A DNA stretch of 64,000 bases from an uncultured Burkholderiales bacterium (GTDB taxonomy: Bacteria > Pseudomonadota > Gammaproteobacteria > Burkholderiales > Burkholderiaceae_C). The translations under genes and the position numbers were made by a program. Shown piece by piece: positions 27,794 through 36,427 of this stretch. Under the pieces are notes generated by a model. It was given only the letters and a program-made list of their open reading frames with translations, did not search any database and was not told the DNA's origin. Position 1 is the first letter of the stretch, and the number at the start of each line of letters is the position of its first letter. Location of the stretch: positions 102,546 through 166,545 of the forward strand of contig CAIQBO010000036.1 of the NCBI GenBank assembly GCA_903870145.1. The letters are read 5' to 3'.

Positions 27794-28686
27794 ATGCCGC
27801 CGCTGACCTTCAAGCTGGCTCGCCCTGGCGCCAATACTACGCGCTGACCAAGCCGCGCGTGGTGCAGCTGATTGTTTTTTGTGCCCTCATCGGCATGGTC
27901 TTGGCGGTGCCAGGGGTGCCAAGCGGCGCGCAGTTCAAGCTGGGTTTGCTGGCGTGCGCAGGCATTTGGTTGGTGGCTGGCGCTGCTGCTGCATTTAACT
28001 GTTTGGTTGAAAAAACCATCGACGCCAAAATGAAACGCACAGCCTGGCGGCCCACTGCCAAAGGGCAATTGAGCGACATTCAAGCCTTGGTGTTTTCAGC
28101 CCTCTTGTGCGCGGCCGGTTCAGGCATCTTGTACTTCACTGTGAACCCCTTGACCATGTGGCTGACCTTTGCCACCTTTGTCGGTTATGCGGTGGTCTAC
28201 ACCTTGATTTTGAAGCCTTTGACGCCGCAAAACATCGTGATCGGTGGTGCTTCGGGCGCCATGCCGCCGGTGCTGGGCTGGGCCGCCATGACGGGCGATG
28301 TAGGCCCTGAAGCCTTGATCCTTTTCTTGATTATTTTTCTGTGGACGCCGCCGCATTTTTGGGCGCTTGCGCTGTACCGGGTGGAAGACTATCGCAAATC
28401 AGGCCTGCCGATGTTGCCGATCACGCATGGCAATGAGTTCACGCGTTTGCAAGTGCTGTTGTACACGTTTGTTTTGATGGCGGCCTGTTTGATGCCTTTT
28501 GCCTACGGCATGAGTTCGTGGTTGTATCTGACGGCAGCGGTGATCTTGAGCTTGGGTTTTATCGGATACGCATGGGCACTTTGGCGCAATTATTCCGATG
28601 CCTTGGCGCGCAAGACCTTTCGGTTTTCTTTGATTCACCTCAGTGCTTTGTTTGCAGCACTCTTGGTCGATCACTATTTGTTTTGA
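27790..28686 (+). CDS. ctaB: protoheme IX farnesyltransferase (heme O synthase)
   Basis: UbiA-family prenyltransferase of 298 aa with about eight helices. Prenyl-diphosphate sites are [22 protein letters not shown] near residue 65 (NxxxDxxxD type) and the later [13 protein letters not shown] loop. It transfers farnesyl from FPP, produced by the nearby ispA product, onto heme B. ATG at 27790 overlaps the ctaA stop; the open frame extends much further upstream but that part is antisense-like noise within ctaA. Confidence 0.93.
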   Translation: MNAAADLQAGSPWRQYYALTKPRVVQLIVFCALIGMVLAVPGVPSGAQFKLGLLACAGIWLVAGAAAAFNCLVEKTIDAKMKRTAWRPTAKGQLSDIQALVFSALLCAAGSGILYFTVNPLTMWLTFATFVGYAVVYTLILKPLTPQNIVIGGASGAMPPVLGWAAMTGDVGPEALILFLIIFLWTPPHFWALALYRVEDYRKSGLPMLPITHGNEFTRLQVLLYTFVLMAACLMPFAYGMSSWLYLTAAVILSLGFIGYAWALWRNYSDALARKTFRFSLIHLSALFAALLVDHYLF

Positions 28687-28700
28687 ACTTGAATGAGTCC

Positions 28701-29342
28701 ATGGCCATGAACACATTGAATGCCTCTGCTGTGCAATGGGTGCGGCGCGTACAGTTAATGCGTTGTGCTGCGTTGCTGTCTGTCGCTGTGGTGGGGTCGC
28801 TGGGATTGATGGCTTGCAGTGACAACAAGCCTGCCTTCAAGGGCGTGGACATCACGGGAGCAGACTACGCCAAGACCTTGAACCTGGTGGACCAACACGG
28901 TCAAGTGCGCAATTTGAAAGATTTTTCGGGCAAGGTGGTAGTGATCTTTTTTGGCTACACCCAGTGCCCCGATGTGTGTCCAACCTCACTGCAAGAATTG
29001 GCAGAAGTCAAACGCTTGTTGGGCGCTGATGGCGAGAAGTTGCAGGGCGTATTTGTCACGGTGGACCCTGAGCGCGATACGGCTGAATTGCTCAAAGCCT
29101 ACATGCTGAGCTTTGAGCCGACATTCTTGGCGCTCAGGCCAACGCCCGAGCAACTGCCGCTGATTGCCAAAGAATTCAAGATTTACTTTAAACGGGTTGA
29201 AGGCAAAACCCCCACCAGTTACACCATGGACCATTCGGCTGGCAGCTACAGCTTTGACACGCAAGGCCGCGTGCGTTTGTTCAATCGCTACGGCATGGGC
29301 CCTGCCGCATTGGCGGAAGATTTGAAAACTTTATTGAAATGA
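28701..29342 (+). CDS. SCO1/SenC copper chaperone lipoprotein
   Basis: Protein of 213 aa with a lipoprotein signal (lipobox LMAC, cysteine about residue 36) and a thioredoxin fold. The copper-binding Cx3C is in YTQCPDVCPTSL and the third ligand histidine is probably in YTMDHSAGSY. It delivers copper to the CuA site of cytochrome oxidase subunit II in the periplasm. Start chosen at ATG 28701; ATG 28707 is also possible. Last gene of the assembly operon, followed by a terminator. Confidence 0.9.
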   Translation: MAMNTLNASAVQWVRRVQLMRCAALLSVAVVGSLGLMACSDNKPAFKGVDITGADYAKTLNLVDQHGQVRNLKDFSGKVVVIFFGYTQCPDVCPTSLQELAEVKRLLGADGEKLQGVFVTVDPERDTAELLKAYMLSFEPTFLALRPTPEQLPLIAKEFKIYFKRVEGKTPTSYTMDHSAGSYSFDTQGRVRLFNRYGMGPAALAEDLKTLLK

Positions 29343-29348
29343 AGGCAA

Positions 29349-29382
29349 AAAAAGCTTGTTCAATCACTTGTGCAAGCTTTTT
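29349..29382. terminator. bidirectional intrinsic terminator
   Basis: AAAAAGCTTG (29349-29358) and CAAGCTTTTT (29373-29382) pair perfectly over 10 bp with a 14-nt loop, between the convergent sco and rpoH genes. The A and T runs at the stem ends serve either direction. Confidence 0.8.
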
Positions 29383-29397
29383 CGGGCGCGTTAAAAA

Positions 29398-30342
29398 TCA
29401 AGCTGCGGCGTAAGCTGTCAGGGCTGTTTTCATTTTCTTCATGGCGGCCACTTCAATTTGGCGAATGCGCTCAGCGCTGACGCCAAACTCATCGGCCAGA
29501 TCATGCAGCGTCAGGCCGCCTGAGCCATCGTCGTTGACTTTGAGCCAGCGCTCCTCCACGATCCGGCGGCTGCGCTCGTCCAAGCTTTCCAAGGCGGTGG
29601 TGATGCCGTCGCTGGCCATCATGTCGCGCTGGTGCGCCTCGATCATGGCGGTGGGTTCGTGGTGCGCATCGGCCAAATAGGCGATGGGGCCAAAGGCGGT
29701 TTCGCCGTCGTCTGAGGGTGCGGGGTCCAGCAAAATATCACCACCCGACATGCGGGTTTCCATCTCCATGACTTCCTCGCGCTTGACGTTGAGGGCTTTG
29801 GCCATCGTGTCAATTTGCTGAGGCGTTAAAGTCTCGCGGTGCGTGCCGGTGGCTTCGTCAGCGTCGGCTTTCATGCCTTGCTTCATGGAGCGTAAATTGA
29901 AAAACAATTTGCGCTGAGCCTTGGTAGTGGCCATTTTGACCATGCGCCAATTTTTCAAAATGTACTCGTGAATTTCGGCCTTGATCCAGTGCAGGGCATA
30001 ACTCACCAAACGCACACCTTGATCGGGGTCAAAGCGCTTGACGGCTTTCATCAAGCCGATGTTGCCCTCTTGAATCAGGTCGCCGTGGGGCAGACCGTAG
30101 CCCAAGTATTGGCGCGAGACAGAGACCACCAAGCGCAGGTGCGAGAGCACCAACTTACCGGCGGCTTCCAAGTCGTTTTCGTTTTTCAGTTTGCGCGCGA
30201 ACTCTTGCTCTTGCTCTAAAGTGAGCATGGGCATGCGGTTGACCGCAGAAATATAAGCGTCCAAATGCCCCAACGAGGGCACCACGGCCCATGGGTTGTT
30301 CAGGGTCATTGCAGTATCAAGGGACCCAGTCATGTGTGTCAT
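29398..30342 (-). CDS. rpoH: RNA polymerase heat-shock sigma factor (sigma-32)
   Basis: Sigma factor of 314 aa. Region 2 has LIQEGNIGLMKAVKRFDP and YALHWIKAEIHEYIL; the RpoH-specific box QRKLFFNLR is present at about residue 143; region 4.2 near the C-terminus reads LADEFGVSAERIRQIE. The ATG at 30342 has AGGAG 7 nt upstream; a second ATG lies three codons on. Upstream sits a perfect CIRCE operator, indicating that HrcA represses this gene. Confidence 0.95.
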   Translation of the reverse strand: MTHMTGSLDTAMTLNNPWAVVPSLGHLDAYISAVNRMPMLTLEQEQEFARKLKNENDLEAAGKLVLSHLRLVVSVSRQYLGYGLPHGDLIQEGNIGLMKAVKRFDPDQGVRLVSYALHWIKAEIHEYILKNWRMVKMATTKAQRKLFFNLRSMKQGMKADADEATGTHRETLTPQQIDTMAKALNVKREEVMEMETRMSGGDILLDPAPSDDGETAFGPIAYLADAHHEPTAMIEAHQRDMMASDGITTALESLDERSRRIVEERWLKVNDDGSGGLTLHDLADEFGVSAERIRQIEVAAMKKMKTALTAYAAA

Positions 30343-30371
30343 AACAGTACTCCTAACTAGTTTTGTCTATT

Positions 30372-30398
30372 TTAGCACTCTATTGGCTTGAGTGCTAA
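30372..30398 (-). promoter_or_regulatory. CIRCE (HrcA) operator in the rpoH leader
   Basis: TTAGCACTC (30372-30380), a 9-nt spacer, GAGTGCTAA (30390-30398): exact match to the CIRCE consensus in arms and spacing. It lies 30 nt upstream of the rpoH ATG. A -35-like TTGTAC (reverse strand, 30428 to 30423), within a 12-bp palindrome AATTGTACAATT, and an AT-rich -10 region (TACATA/CATATA, about 30400-30407) place the operator around the transcription start. Confidence 0.92.
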
Positions 30399-30496
30399 TA
30401 TATGTAAGTCTATGATTTAATTGTACAATTTTCTTTATTCCGGATTCGGGCGGCCCAATGGCCAGCGTTCAGGCTTGGGAGTTGCCCCTTAGGTCA

Positions 30497-30526
30497 TTGA
30501 CTAATTGTTTGGCACGCCTTGATAAT
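30497..30526 (+). promoter_or_regulatory. sigma-70-type promoter candidate for the 30641 gene cluster
   Basis: TTGACT (30497-30502), 18-nt spacer, GATAAT (30521-30526), about 110 nt ahead of the next rightward ATG. With the rpoH control elements it accounts for most of the 298-nt gap 30343-30640; nothing else recognisable is in that gap apart from a small GGCA-N7-TGCC hairpin at 30527-30541. Confidence 0.5.
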
Positions 30527-30640
30527 GGCAGTAAAAATGCCAATACTCAAAACCAAAGCATCCAAGCAAGGTCAGCGTATTTCGACCATCAGGCAAGAAG
30601 CTGATGCAAAAGCTCTTTAACTTCTACGAACCAAGAACTT

Positions 30641-31294
30641 ATGACATTTCATTTCATGCAAGGCGCGTGGTGGGTGTGGCCTGTGGCTTTAGCGCTGTAC
30701 CTCTTGTTCCGCCTTTGGTATGACAACTGGCGTGGGCCCTTGAGCGCGCAAGAGGTTGCGCACTTCATGCACATTGCACAAGCATCCCCAGGCGCAGATC
30801 ACACCGACATGAAGGTCATGCGGGATTTTTTAGAAAACGACGATGGCAAAGAATTCGTGATGTGCAATTTGGTTAAATTGCATGCGGGCCATGTGGCCCA
30901 CCCTGTCACCGGGCAATCGAGTCAGCCGCTGGAGTTGTTGCAAGAGTATTTCAAACAATTTCGCCCGGGTCTTTTGCGCAAAGCAGGTCACCCCGTGATC
31001 GTCTCGCGCCAAGCGGCCGGTTATGTGGATGCATGGAATGCGCCGCCAGATCCAAAGTGGTCCATCGCGGGCATGATGCGCTACCGCAGCCGAAGAGACA
31101 TGATTGTGCTGGCCACCAGTGAAAATTTCAACCGTGCGTATCCCTTTAAAGTGGCCGCGCTGTCGCAAACTTTTTCGTTCCCAACGCAAGTTGTGCTCGA
31201 GATGGTTCTCAGGCCACGCGGCGCAGTCGGGCTTGGTCTGCTGCTGTTGGCATCGCTGATCCATTTGGCTTCATTGCTGATCAAGGGCATATGA
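30641..31294 (+). CDS. hypothetical membrane-anchored protein
   Basis: Not recognised. 217 aa with a hydrophobic helix at each end (about 8-25 and 197-215) and a soluble centre. The centre has NDDGKEFVMCNLVKLH and MMRYRSRRDMIVLATSENF, reminiscent in layout of ferredoxin-like dimeric alpha/beta barrel domains (ABM/DUF1330 type), though this is only an impression. Its stop overlaps the start of the TetR gene (ATGA), so the two are translationally coupled and probably functionally linked to the FabG-MaoC-thiolase genes that follow. Confidence 0.7.
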   Translation: MTFHFMQGAWWVWPVALALYLLFRLWYDNWRGPLSAQEVAHFMHIAQASPGADHTDMKVMRDFLENDDGKEFVMCNLVKLHAGHVAHPVTGQSSQPLELLQEYFKQFRPGLLRKAGHPVIVSRQAAGYVDAWNAPPDPKWSIAGMMRYRSRRDMIVLATSENFNRAYPFKVAALSQTFSFPTQVVLEMVLRPRGAVGLGLLLLASLIHLASLLIKGI

Positions 31295-31863
31295 AAGCTG
31301 AGGTTCTAGATGGACGGCGCAATCGCACAGTGACAACGCGCAAGAAAATTGTCCAGGCATTTTTTGAATTGATTCGGGAAGGGCATTTGGAGCCCACAGC
31401 CGAAGACGTCTCTGTTCGCGCCAAAATGGGCATTCGTACGGTGTTTCGGCATTTCGATGACATGGAAACTTTGTACGGTCAGGTCAACGCAGAAATGCGA
31501 AAGATGGTAACCGCCATGTTGCCCTTTGAATACCGGTCTGTGCGATGGCAGGAGCGCCTGCTGGAAAGCTTAGAGGCCAGGTACCTGCTGTTTGAAGCCA
31601 TGACGCCTTTCTTCATGGTTGCGCAATTGCACCGTCACAAGTCTGCAGTCATCAATACCAACGTGAAGCATGCCAATGAATTGGAACGAACGATTCTGAA
31701 AAATCTCATTCCCAAAGAAACGCAAGCCGACGAGAGTCGATTCGAGGCCCTATGCATGCTGCTGAGCTTGGAGGCTTGGATTCGCCTGCGGCGTGAGCAG
31801 GGGCTGAGTTTCAATTCGGCCATGGTGGCCGTGCAAGTGGCACTCAAGGCTTTGGCACCATGA
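31291..31863 (+). CDS. TetR-family transcriptional regulator
   Basis: Protein of 190 aa. N-terminal TetR helix-turn-helix at about residues 14-62 (TRKKIVQAFFELIREG, then VRAKMGIRTVFRHFDDMETLY). The C-terminal ligand domain is divergent. Overlaps both neighbours by 4 nt (ATGA), an unusual in-operon position for a regulator. Likely controls its own operon of acyl-chain enzymes; operator not identified. Confidence 0.85.
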   Translation: MKAEVLDGRRNRTVTTRKKIVQAFFELIREGHLEPTAEDVSVRAKMGIRTVFRHFDDMETLYGQVNAEMRKMVTAMLPFEYRSVRWQERLLESLEARYLLFEAMTPFFMVAQLHRHKSAVINTNVKHANELERTILKNLIPKETQADESRFEALCMLLSLEAWIRLRREQGLSFNSAMVAVQVALKALAP

Positions 31864-33269
31864 CGGACAGTTATTTGAATTTCGCCAATTCGGTGGCTGG
31901 CGCCAAACTGCTGAGCGCATTGGGCTTGCCCAAGCCCATGGCGTTAGAGCGCTTTGAGGCAGGTCAACCCGTGCTCAAAGGCCCGATATTGCTCGGCGCG
32001 GGACCTGACCCGCAGATGCTCCCTGCTTTGGCGCAGGCCTTTGCATCGATGCATGTTCAAAGTCTGGCGCATGCCCAATTGCCGCAATGGATAGCGCCGG
32101 CCAACAAGGCTGGCTTGATGACGGGCCGTTGGGGCGTCGATGGCCATGCGGGCGATAAAGTCAAAGCTCTGGTTTTTGATGCGACAGGCATGACCGACAG
32201 CAGTCAGTCTGATGCGCTGTATCAATTTTTTCATGACAGCGCGCGCTCGGTTTTACCTTGTGGGCGTGTGTTGATTTTGGGGCGGCCGCCAGAGAGTTGC
32301 GTTTCACCGCGCCAAGCCACCATTCAACGGGCCTTGGAAGGCTTGTCTCGCTCATTGGCCAAAGAATTGAAGAAATCCATTGCGGTGCAATTGGTGTATG
32401 TGGCGCAAGGGGCAGAATTTCAAATTGAATCAAGTCTGCGTTTTTTATTGTCCCCGCGAAGTGCCTATGTGACTGGGCAGGTTGTGCGCATTGGTGCGGC
32501 CGTTGGCAACGGCAACGCCCCCGCTAATTGGGATCAACCTCTGGCCGGAAAAAAGGTTTTGGTGACTGGGGCTTCGCGCGGCATTGGTGCGTCCATTGCC
32601 CAAGTGATGACGCGTGAAGGCGCTAGCGTGATTGCCTTGGACGTGCCTCAAGCCAAAGAGGGCTTGGACGCGTTGGCCCTGCAGTTGGGGGCGTCGACTT
32701 TGGCGCTGGACATCGGCGCTGAAGATGCCCCAAGGCGACTGACAGAAGCTGCGCTGGCACAAGGGGGCTGGGACGTGGTGGTGCACAACGCAGGCATCAC
32801 CCGCGACAAAACCATTGCCAACATGAAAGTTGAGTTTTGGCAAAGCGTGATGAACGTCAACCTTTCTGCGCAAGAGCGAATCAATGATGCCTTGGTCGAA
32901 GCTGGCGCGCTCACATCGGGGGCTCGCATTGTCTGTGTGTCTTCTATCTCGGGCATCGCAGGCAATGTGGGGCAAACCAATTACGCTTTGTCCAAAGCCG
33001 GCGTGGTGGGCATGGTGCAAAGCTTGGCCCCTGTATTGGCCCTCAAGGGCATCACCCTCAATGCGGTGGCGCCAGGCTTCATAGAAACGCAGATGACGGC
33101 TACTGTGCCCTTTGCCATTCGAGAAGCAGGGCGCCGCTTGAATGCCATGGGGCAAGGCGGTTTGCCGCAAGACGTGGCTGAGACGATCGCCTGGCTGGCC
33201 AGCCCCGCCTCCAATGGTTTGAACGGCAATGTGATAAGGGTCTGCGGGCAAGCCTTGATCGGCGCTTGA
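31860..33269 (+). CDS. 3-oxoacyl-ACP/CoA reductase, high-molecular-weight FabG type
   Basis: SDR of 469 aa, about 220 residues longer than classical FabG. The N-terminal half (about 1-220) is a degenerate Rossmann-like domain. The C-terminal half holds the cofactor motif VTGASRGIGASI near residue 235, HNAGITRD, catalytic serine in VSSISG and YALSKAG (Tyr/Lys). This two-domain layout is that of HMW-FabG proteins such as mycobacterial FabG4. It reduces beta-ketoacyl thioesters with NAD(P)H. Operon with a MaoC-type hydratase and a thiolase completes a beta-oxidation or chain-processing set. Confidence 0.87.
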   Translation: MTDSYLNFANSVAGAKLLSALGLPKPMALERFEAGQPVLKGPILLGAGPDPQMLPALAQAFASMHVQSLAHAQLPQWIAPANKAGLMTGRWGVDGHAGDKVKALVFDATGMTDSSQSDALYQFFHDSARSVLPCGRVLILGRPPESCVSPRQATIQRALEGLSRSLAKELKKSIAVQLVYVAQGAEFQIESSLRFLLSPRSAYVTGQVVRIGAAVGNGNAPANWDQPLAGKKVLVTGASRGIGASIAQVMTREGASVIALDVPQAKEGLDALALQLGASTLALDIGAEDAPRRLTEAALAQGGWDVVVHNAGITRDKTIANMKVEFWQSVMNVNLSAQERINDALVEAGALTSGARIVCVSSISGIAGNVGQTNYALSKAGVVGMVQSLAPVLALKGITLNAVAPGFIETQMTATVPFAIREAGRRLNAMGQGGLPQDVAETIAWLASPASNGLNGNVIRVCGQALIGA

Positions 33270-34186
33270 TGGCCATGCAAACGATCATCATTGAGCAGCC
33301 TGCCAAGGCCTGGCAATTATTCAAGGGCGTGCTGACGGCTCGCGGCAAGACACAAACTGATGTGCAAGCCCTGCCCGAGTTGACCAGTGTGCTTCCCAGT
33401 GTGGTGTTGAACGCTGCCTCGATCCAGGCTTATGCCAAAGTGTGTGGTTTCACGCCCGAGCAAGGTGTGCCCATCACCTATCCGCAGATGCTGACCTTTC
33501 CATTGCTCATGCATTTTTTTGCTTCCAAGCATTGCCCATGGCCGGCCATGGGCACCGTGCACTTGGCCAATCAGATTGATCAGCATGAACCACTTTTTGC
33601 AGGTGATACTGTGCGTGTGGAGATGCAAACGGGCGAATTAAGATCACACGAAAAAGGGCAAGTTTTCAATTTGGAAATGCGCATATTTCGGCAAGAAATG
33701 TGTGTCTGGCAAGCCAGCCAAACTTTGTTGCGAAGAGATGTGAGCCGTCCTGTGGGCCCCCTCTTTGTCAGTGGCCTGAATGTGGCTTGGCCCTTGTCTC
33801 GCCAAACTGATTTCAGTGCCAGCGCCAACATGGGCCGGCGTTATGGCCGGGTCTCGGGCGATATGAACCCGATTCACCTGTGGGCTATAACGGCCAAGCT
33901 ATTTGGTTTTCGCAAAGCCATCGCCCATGGTTTGTGGACCCAGGCCCGTGCCGTCTCAGCCATGATCCCGTCGCAGCCCTTGGCCAAGGCGCAGTTGCAA
34001 GTTGAATTCAAGACGCCGCTTTTTTTGCCAGCCCGGGTGGCCTTGTGGACCACTCACGCAGCACCCGGCCTGCTGGCTCACAATGCCATGTTCGAGGTCA
34101 AAAACGCCAAAGGCGACAAAGCCCACTTGCGCGGCCAACTCAGTTACAGCATGGGCTCAGTTGCCTGTGCCAACGCTCACGCATAA
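33269..34186 (+). CDS. MaoC-like acyl dehydratase/hydratase
   Basis: Double hot-dog protein of 305 aa from the ATG at 33269, which overlaps the reductase stop by one base. The C-terminal hot-dog carries the hydratase-2 motif YGRVSGDMNPIHLWAITAKLFG with catalytic Asp and His, and IAHGLWT; the usual acidic residue after NPIH is replaced by Trp-Ala. The N-terminal half is catalytically degenerate. It reversibly hydrates enoyl thioesters, between the reductase and thiolase steps encoded on either side. Confidence 0.85.
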   Translation: MAMQTIIIEQPAKAWQLFKGVLTARGKTQTDVQALPELTSVLPSVVLNAASIQAYAKVCGFTPEQGVPITYPQMLTFPLLMHFFASKHCPWPAMGTVHLANQIDQHEPLFAGDTVRVEMQTGELRSHEKGQVFNLEMRIFRQEMCVWQASQTLLRRDVSRPVGPLFVSGLNVAWPLSRQTDFSASANMGRRYGRVSGDMNPIHLWAITAKLFGFRKAIAHGLWTQARAVSAMIPSQPLAKAQLQVEFKTPLFLPARVALWTTHAAPGLLAHNAMFEVKNAKGDKAHLRGQLSYSMGSVACANAHA

Positions 34187-34212
34187 CCCAAGCTTCAAAG
34201 CAGGATTCCAAA

Positions 34213-35505
34213 ATGTCCAAGAGCATTCGCCGCGTCGCCATATTGGGCGGCAACCGCATCCCGTTTGCCCGCTCCAACACGGCTTACGCCAACGCCACCA
34301 ACCACGAGATGTTCACCGCCACTTTGCAAGGCTTGGTCGACCGCTTTGATTTGCATGGCCTTCGCTTGGGTGATGTGGTGGGCGGTGCGGTGATGAAGCA
34401 TTCGCGTGATTTCAATCTGGTGCGCGAATGCGTGCTGTCCACCACGCTGTCACGCCAGACCCCGGCCTTTGACCTGCAACAAGCGTGCGGCACAGGGCTG
34501 GAAGCGGCCATTGTGGTAGCCAACAAAATTGCCTTAGGCCAAATCGAGTGCGGCATTGCAGGCGGGGTTGACACAACCTCCGATGCGCCCGTGGCCTTGA
34601 ATGAAAAGATGCGCAAAATTTTATTGACGCTGGGCCGCGCCAAGACCCCCGTGCAACGCATGGCGGCCTTGTCCAGACTGCGCCCTGGCATGTTGGTGCG
34701 GCCCGAGTTGCCGCGCAATGGCGAGCCGCGAACCGGCTTGTCGATGGGGGAGCACGCCGAGTTGATGGCGCAAGCCTGGGAGATTCGCCGAGAAGCGCAA
34801 GACGCCTTGGCTTTGAAAAGCCATCAAAATTTGGCCAAAGCTTATGACGGCGGTTTTTTCACCGACTTGATGACCCCCTTTAAAGGCATGACGCAAGACA
34901 ATAATTTGCGCGCTGATTTGACGCTGGAAAAACTCCAAGCCTTGCGCCCTGTATTTGACAAAAAAGTCAGGCCCCAACAAGGCACATTGACTGCGGGCAA
35001 CGCCACCCCTTTGACCGACGGTGCCTCGGCTGTTTTATTGTCCAGCCCCGAGTGGGCGCAGCAGCGCAACTTGCCGGTGTTGGCCTATCTGAGCTTCAGC
35101 GAGGTTGCCGCGGTGGATTTTTTTGAAGAAAAAGAAGGCCTCTTGATGGCACCGGCTTATGCAGTGCCGCGCATGCTGGCGCGGGCAAAACTGAGTTTGC
35201 AAGATTTTGATTTTTATGAAATTCACGAGGCCTTTGCAGCGCAAGTGCTGTGCACTTTGAAGGCCTGGGAAGATGAAAAATTCTGTCAAGAAAAATTAGG
35301 CCTCAAGCGAGCATTGGGAAAAATTGACCCAGACAAAATCAATGTCCTGGGCAGCTCTTTGGCCGCAGGCCATCCTTTTGCAGCAACGGGCGCACGCATC
35401 GTGGCCACCTTGGCCAAACTGTTGGCACAAAAAGGTGCGGGCCGTGGGCTGATTTCAATTTGCGCTGCGGGCGGCCAAGGTGTTGTGGCCATCGTTGAGC
35501 GTTGA
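34213..35505 (+). CDS. acetyl-CoA C-acyltransferase (thiolase, FadI-like)
   Basis: Thiolase of 430 aa starting at 34213 (MSKSIRRVAILGGNRIPFAR); the open frame runs upstream but the thiolase N-terminus fixes the start. Nucleophile Cys is in LQQACGTGLEAA, and the later motifs are IHEAFAAQ, NVLGSSLAAGHPFAATG and the final base Cys in SICAAGGQG. The long form (over 400 aa) with a YAxATN insertion resembles FadI. It cleaves 3-ketoacyl-CoA to acetyl-CoA. The last 51 nt overlap, tail to tail, the haloalkane dehalogenase gene on the other strand. Confidence 0.9.
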   Translation: MSKSIRRVAILGGNRIPFARSNTAYANATNHEMFTATLQGLVDRFDLHGLRLGDVVGGAVMKHSRDFNLVRECVLSTTLSRQTPAFDLQQACGTGLEAAIVVANKIALGQIECGIAGGVDTTSDAPVALNEKMRKILLTLGRAKTPVQRMAALSRLRPGMLVRPELPRNGEPRTGLSMGEHAELMAQAWEIRREAQDALALKSHQNLAKAYDGGFFTDLMTPFKGMTQDNNLRADLTLEKLQALRPVFDKKVRPQQGTLTAGNATPLTDGASAVLLSSPEWAQQRNLPVLAYLSFSEVAAVDFFEEKEGLLMAPAYAVPRMLARAKLSLQDFDFYEIHEAFAAQVLCTLKAWEDEKFCQEKLGLKRALGKIDPDKINVLGSSLAAGHPFAATGARIVATLAKLLAQKGAGRGLISICAAGGQGVVAIVER

Positions 35506-36408
35506 TTGAACAAACTGCACCAAGGCCAAGGCCACTTCGGAGCCCTTGTCTTCTTGTAAAAAATGACCTGCCCCCCGAATTTGGGTGTGAGGCTGGCCTT
35601 GTGCACCAGGCACATTTTTTTGCCAAGCCTTTTCACCGCCTTTGGTAATCGGATCGCGCGTGCTGAACAGGGTCAAGAAAGGCTTGTCCCAAGCCTTGAA
35701 AACGGCCCAGGCGCGCTCATTGGCCTCTCGGGCGGGGTCATTGGGGGTGATCGGCACCAAGCTGGGGAAGGCGCGTGCAGCGACTTTGTAGCGCCTTGCA
35801 GGAAAGGGCGCGTTGTAGGCCGCCACAGCCGCATCGTTCAAGCCTTGGGCGCAACCCGTTTTCACAATGCGCCCAATCGGGAACCAAGGGCTGTAGCGCG
35901 AAAAGGCGCGCCATATGTGAAAGGCCTTGGGAATGAAACCGGTGCCTGTGGGCAGGCCGCCATTGCCCACTGCGATGCGCGCAAAATGCGAGGGCATTTC
36001 AGCGGCCACGCGCAGGCCCACCAATGAGCCCCAGTCTTGACAAAAAAGTGTGATGTTTTGCAGATCTTGCGCTTGCAGCCACGCGCTCATCCATTGCACA
36101 TGGCGCTCGTAGCTGTAGTCCGAGCGTGCCGCCGGTTTGTCGGATCGACCAAAACCGACCAGATCAGGAGCCATCACGCGCATGCCTGCATTGACCAAAA
36201 CAGGGATCATTTTTCGGTAAAGAAAAGACCAAGCCGGCTCGCCGTGCATCAATAAAACGACGGGGCCTTCCTTGGGGCCTTCGTCAATGTGCGCTATGCG
36301 AAGGCCACCCACCTCGGTGTAGTGCGGGGTGTAGGGGAAGTCTGGCAAGTTGTCAAAGCAGTGCTCGGGGGTTCGCAAAATTTTGCGAATCACAGGTAAA
36401 TCGTGCAT
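35455..36408 (-). CDS. haloalkane dehalogenase
   Basis: Alpha/beta hydrolase of 317 aa. Signature residues of haloalkane dehalogenases: HGEPAWSFLYR (oxyanion hole), nucleophile D125 followed by halide-binding W126 in CQDWGSLVG, acid Asp in STRDPITKGG and His in GAGHFLQED. The HGEP and QDWG motifs resemble DhlA-type (HLD-I) enzymes; a cap-domain Trp (FHIWRAF) may be the second halide ligand. It hydrolyses C-halogen bonds to alcohols. Last gene of the seven-gene leftward operon. Activity is well supported by motifs, the substrate is unknown. Confidence 0.87.
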   Translation of the reverse strand: MHDLPVIRKILRTPEHCFDNLPDFPYTPHYTEVGGLRIAHIDEGPKEGPVVLLMHGEPAWSFLYRKMIPVLVNAGMRVMAPDLVGFGRSDKPAARSDYSYERHVQWMSAWLQAQDLQNITLFCQDWGSLVGLRVAAEMPSHFARIAVGNGGLPTGTGFIPKAFHIWRAFSRYSPWFPIGRIVKTGCAQGLNDAAVAAYNAPFPARRYKVAARAFPSLVPITPNDPAREANERAWAVFKAWDKPFLTLFSTRDPITKGGEKAWQKNVPGAQGQPHTQIRGAGHFLQEDKGSEVALALVQFVQSTLNDGHNTLAARSAN

Positions 36409-36427
36409 GGGGGGCTTTTCTTGAAAA

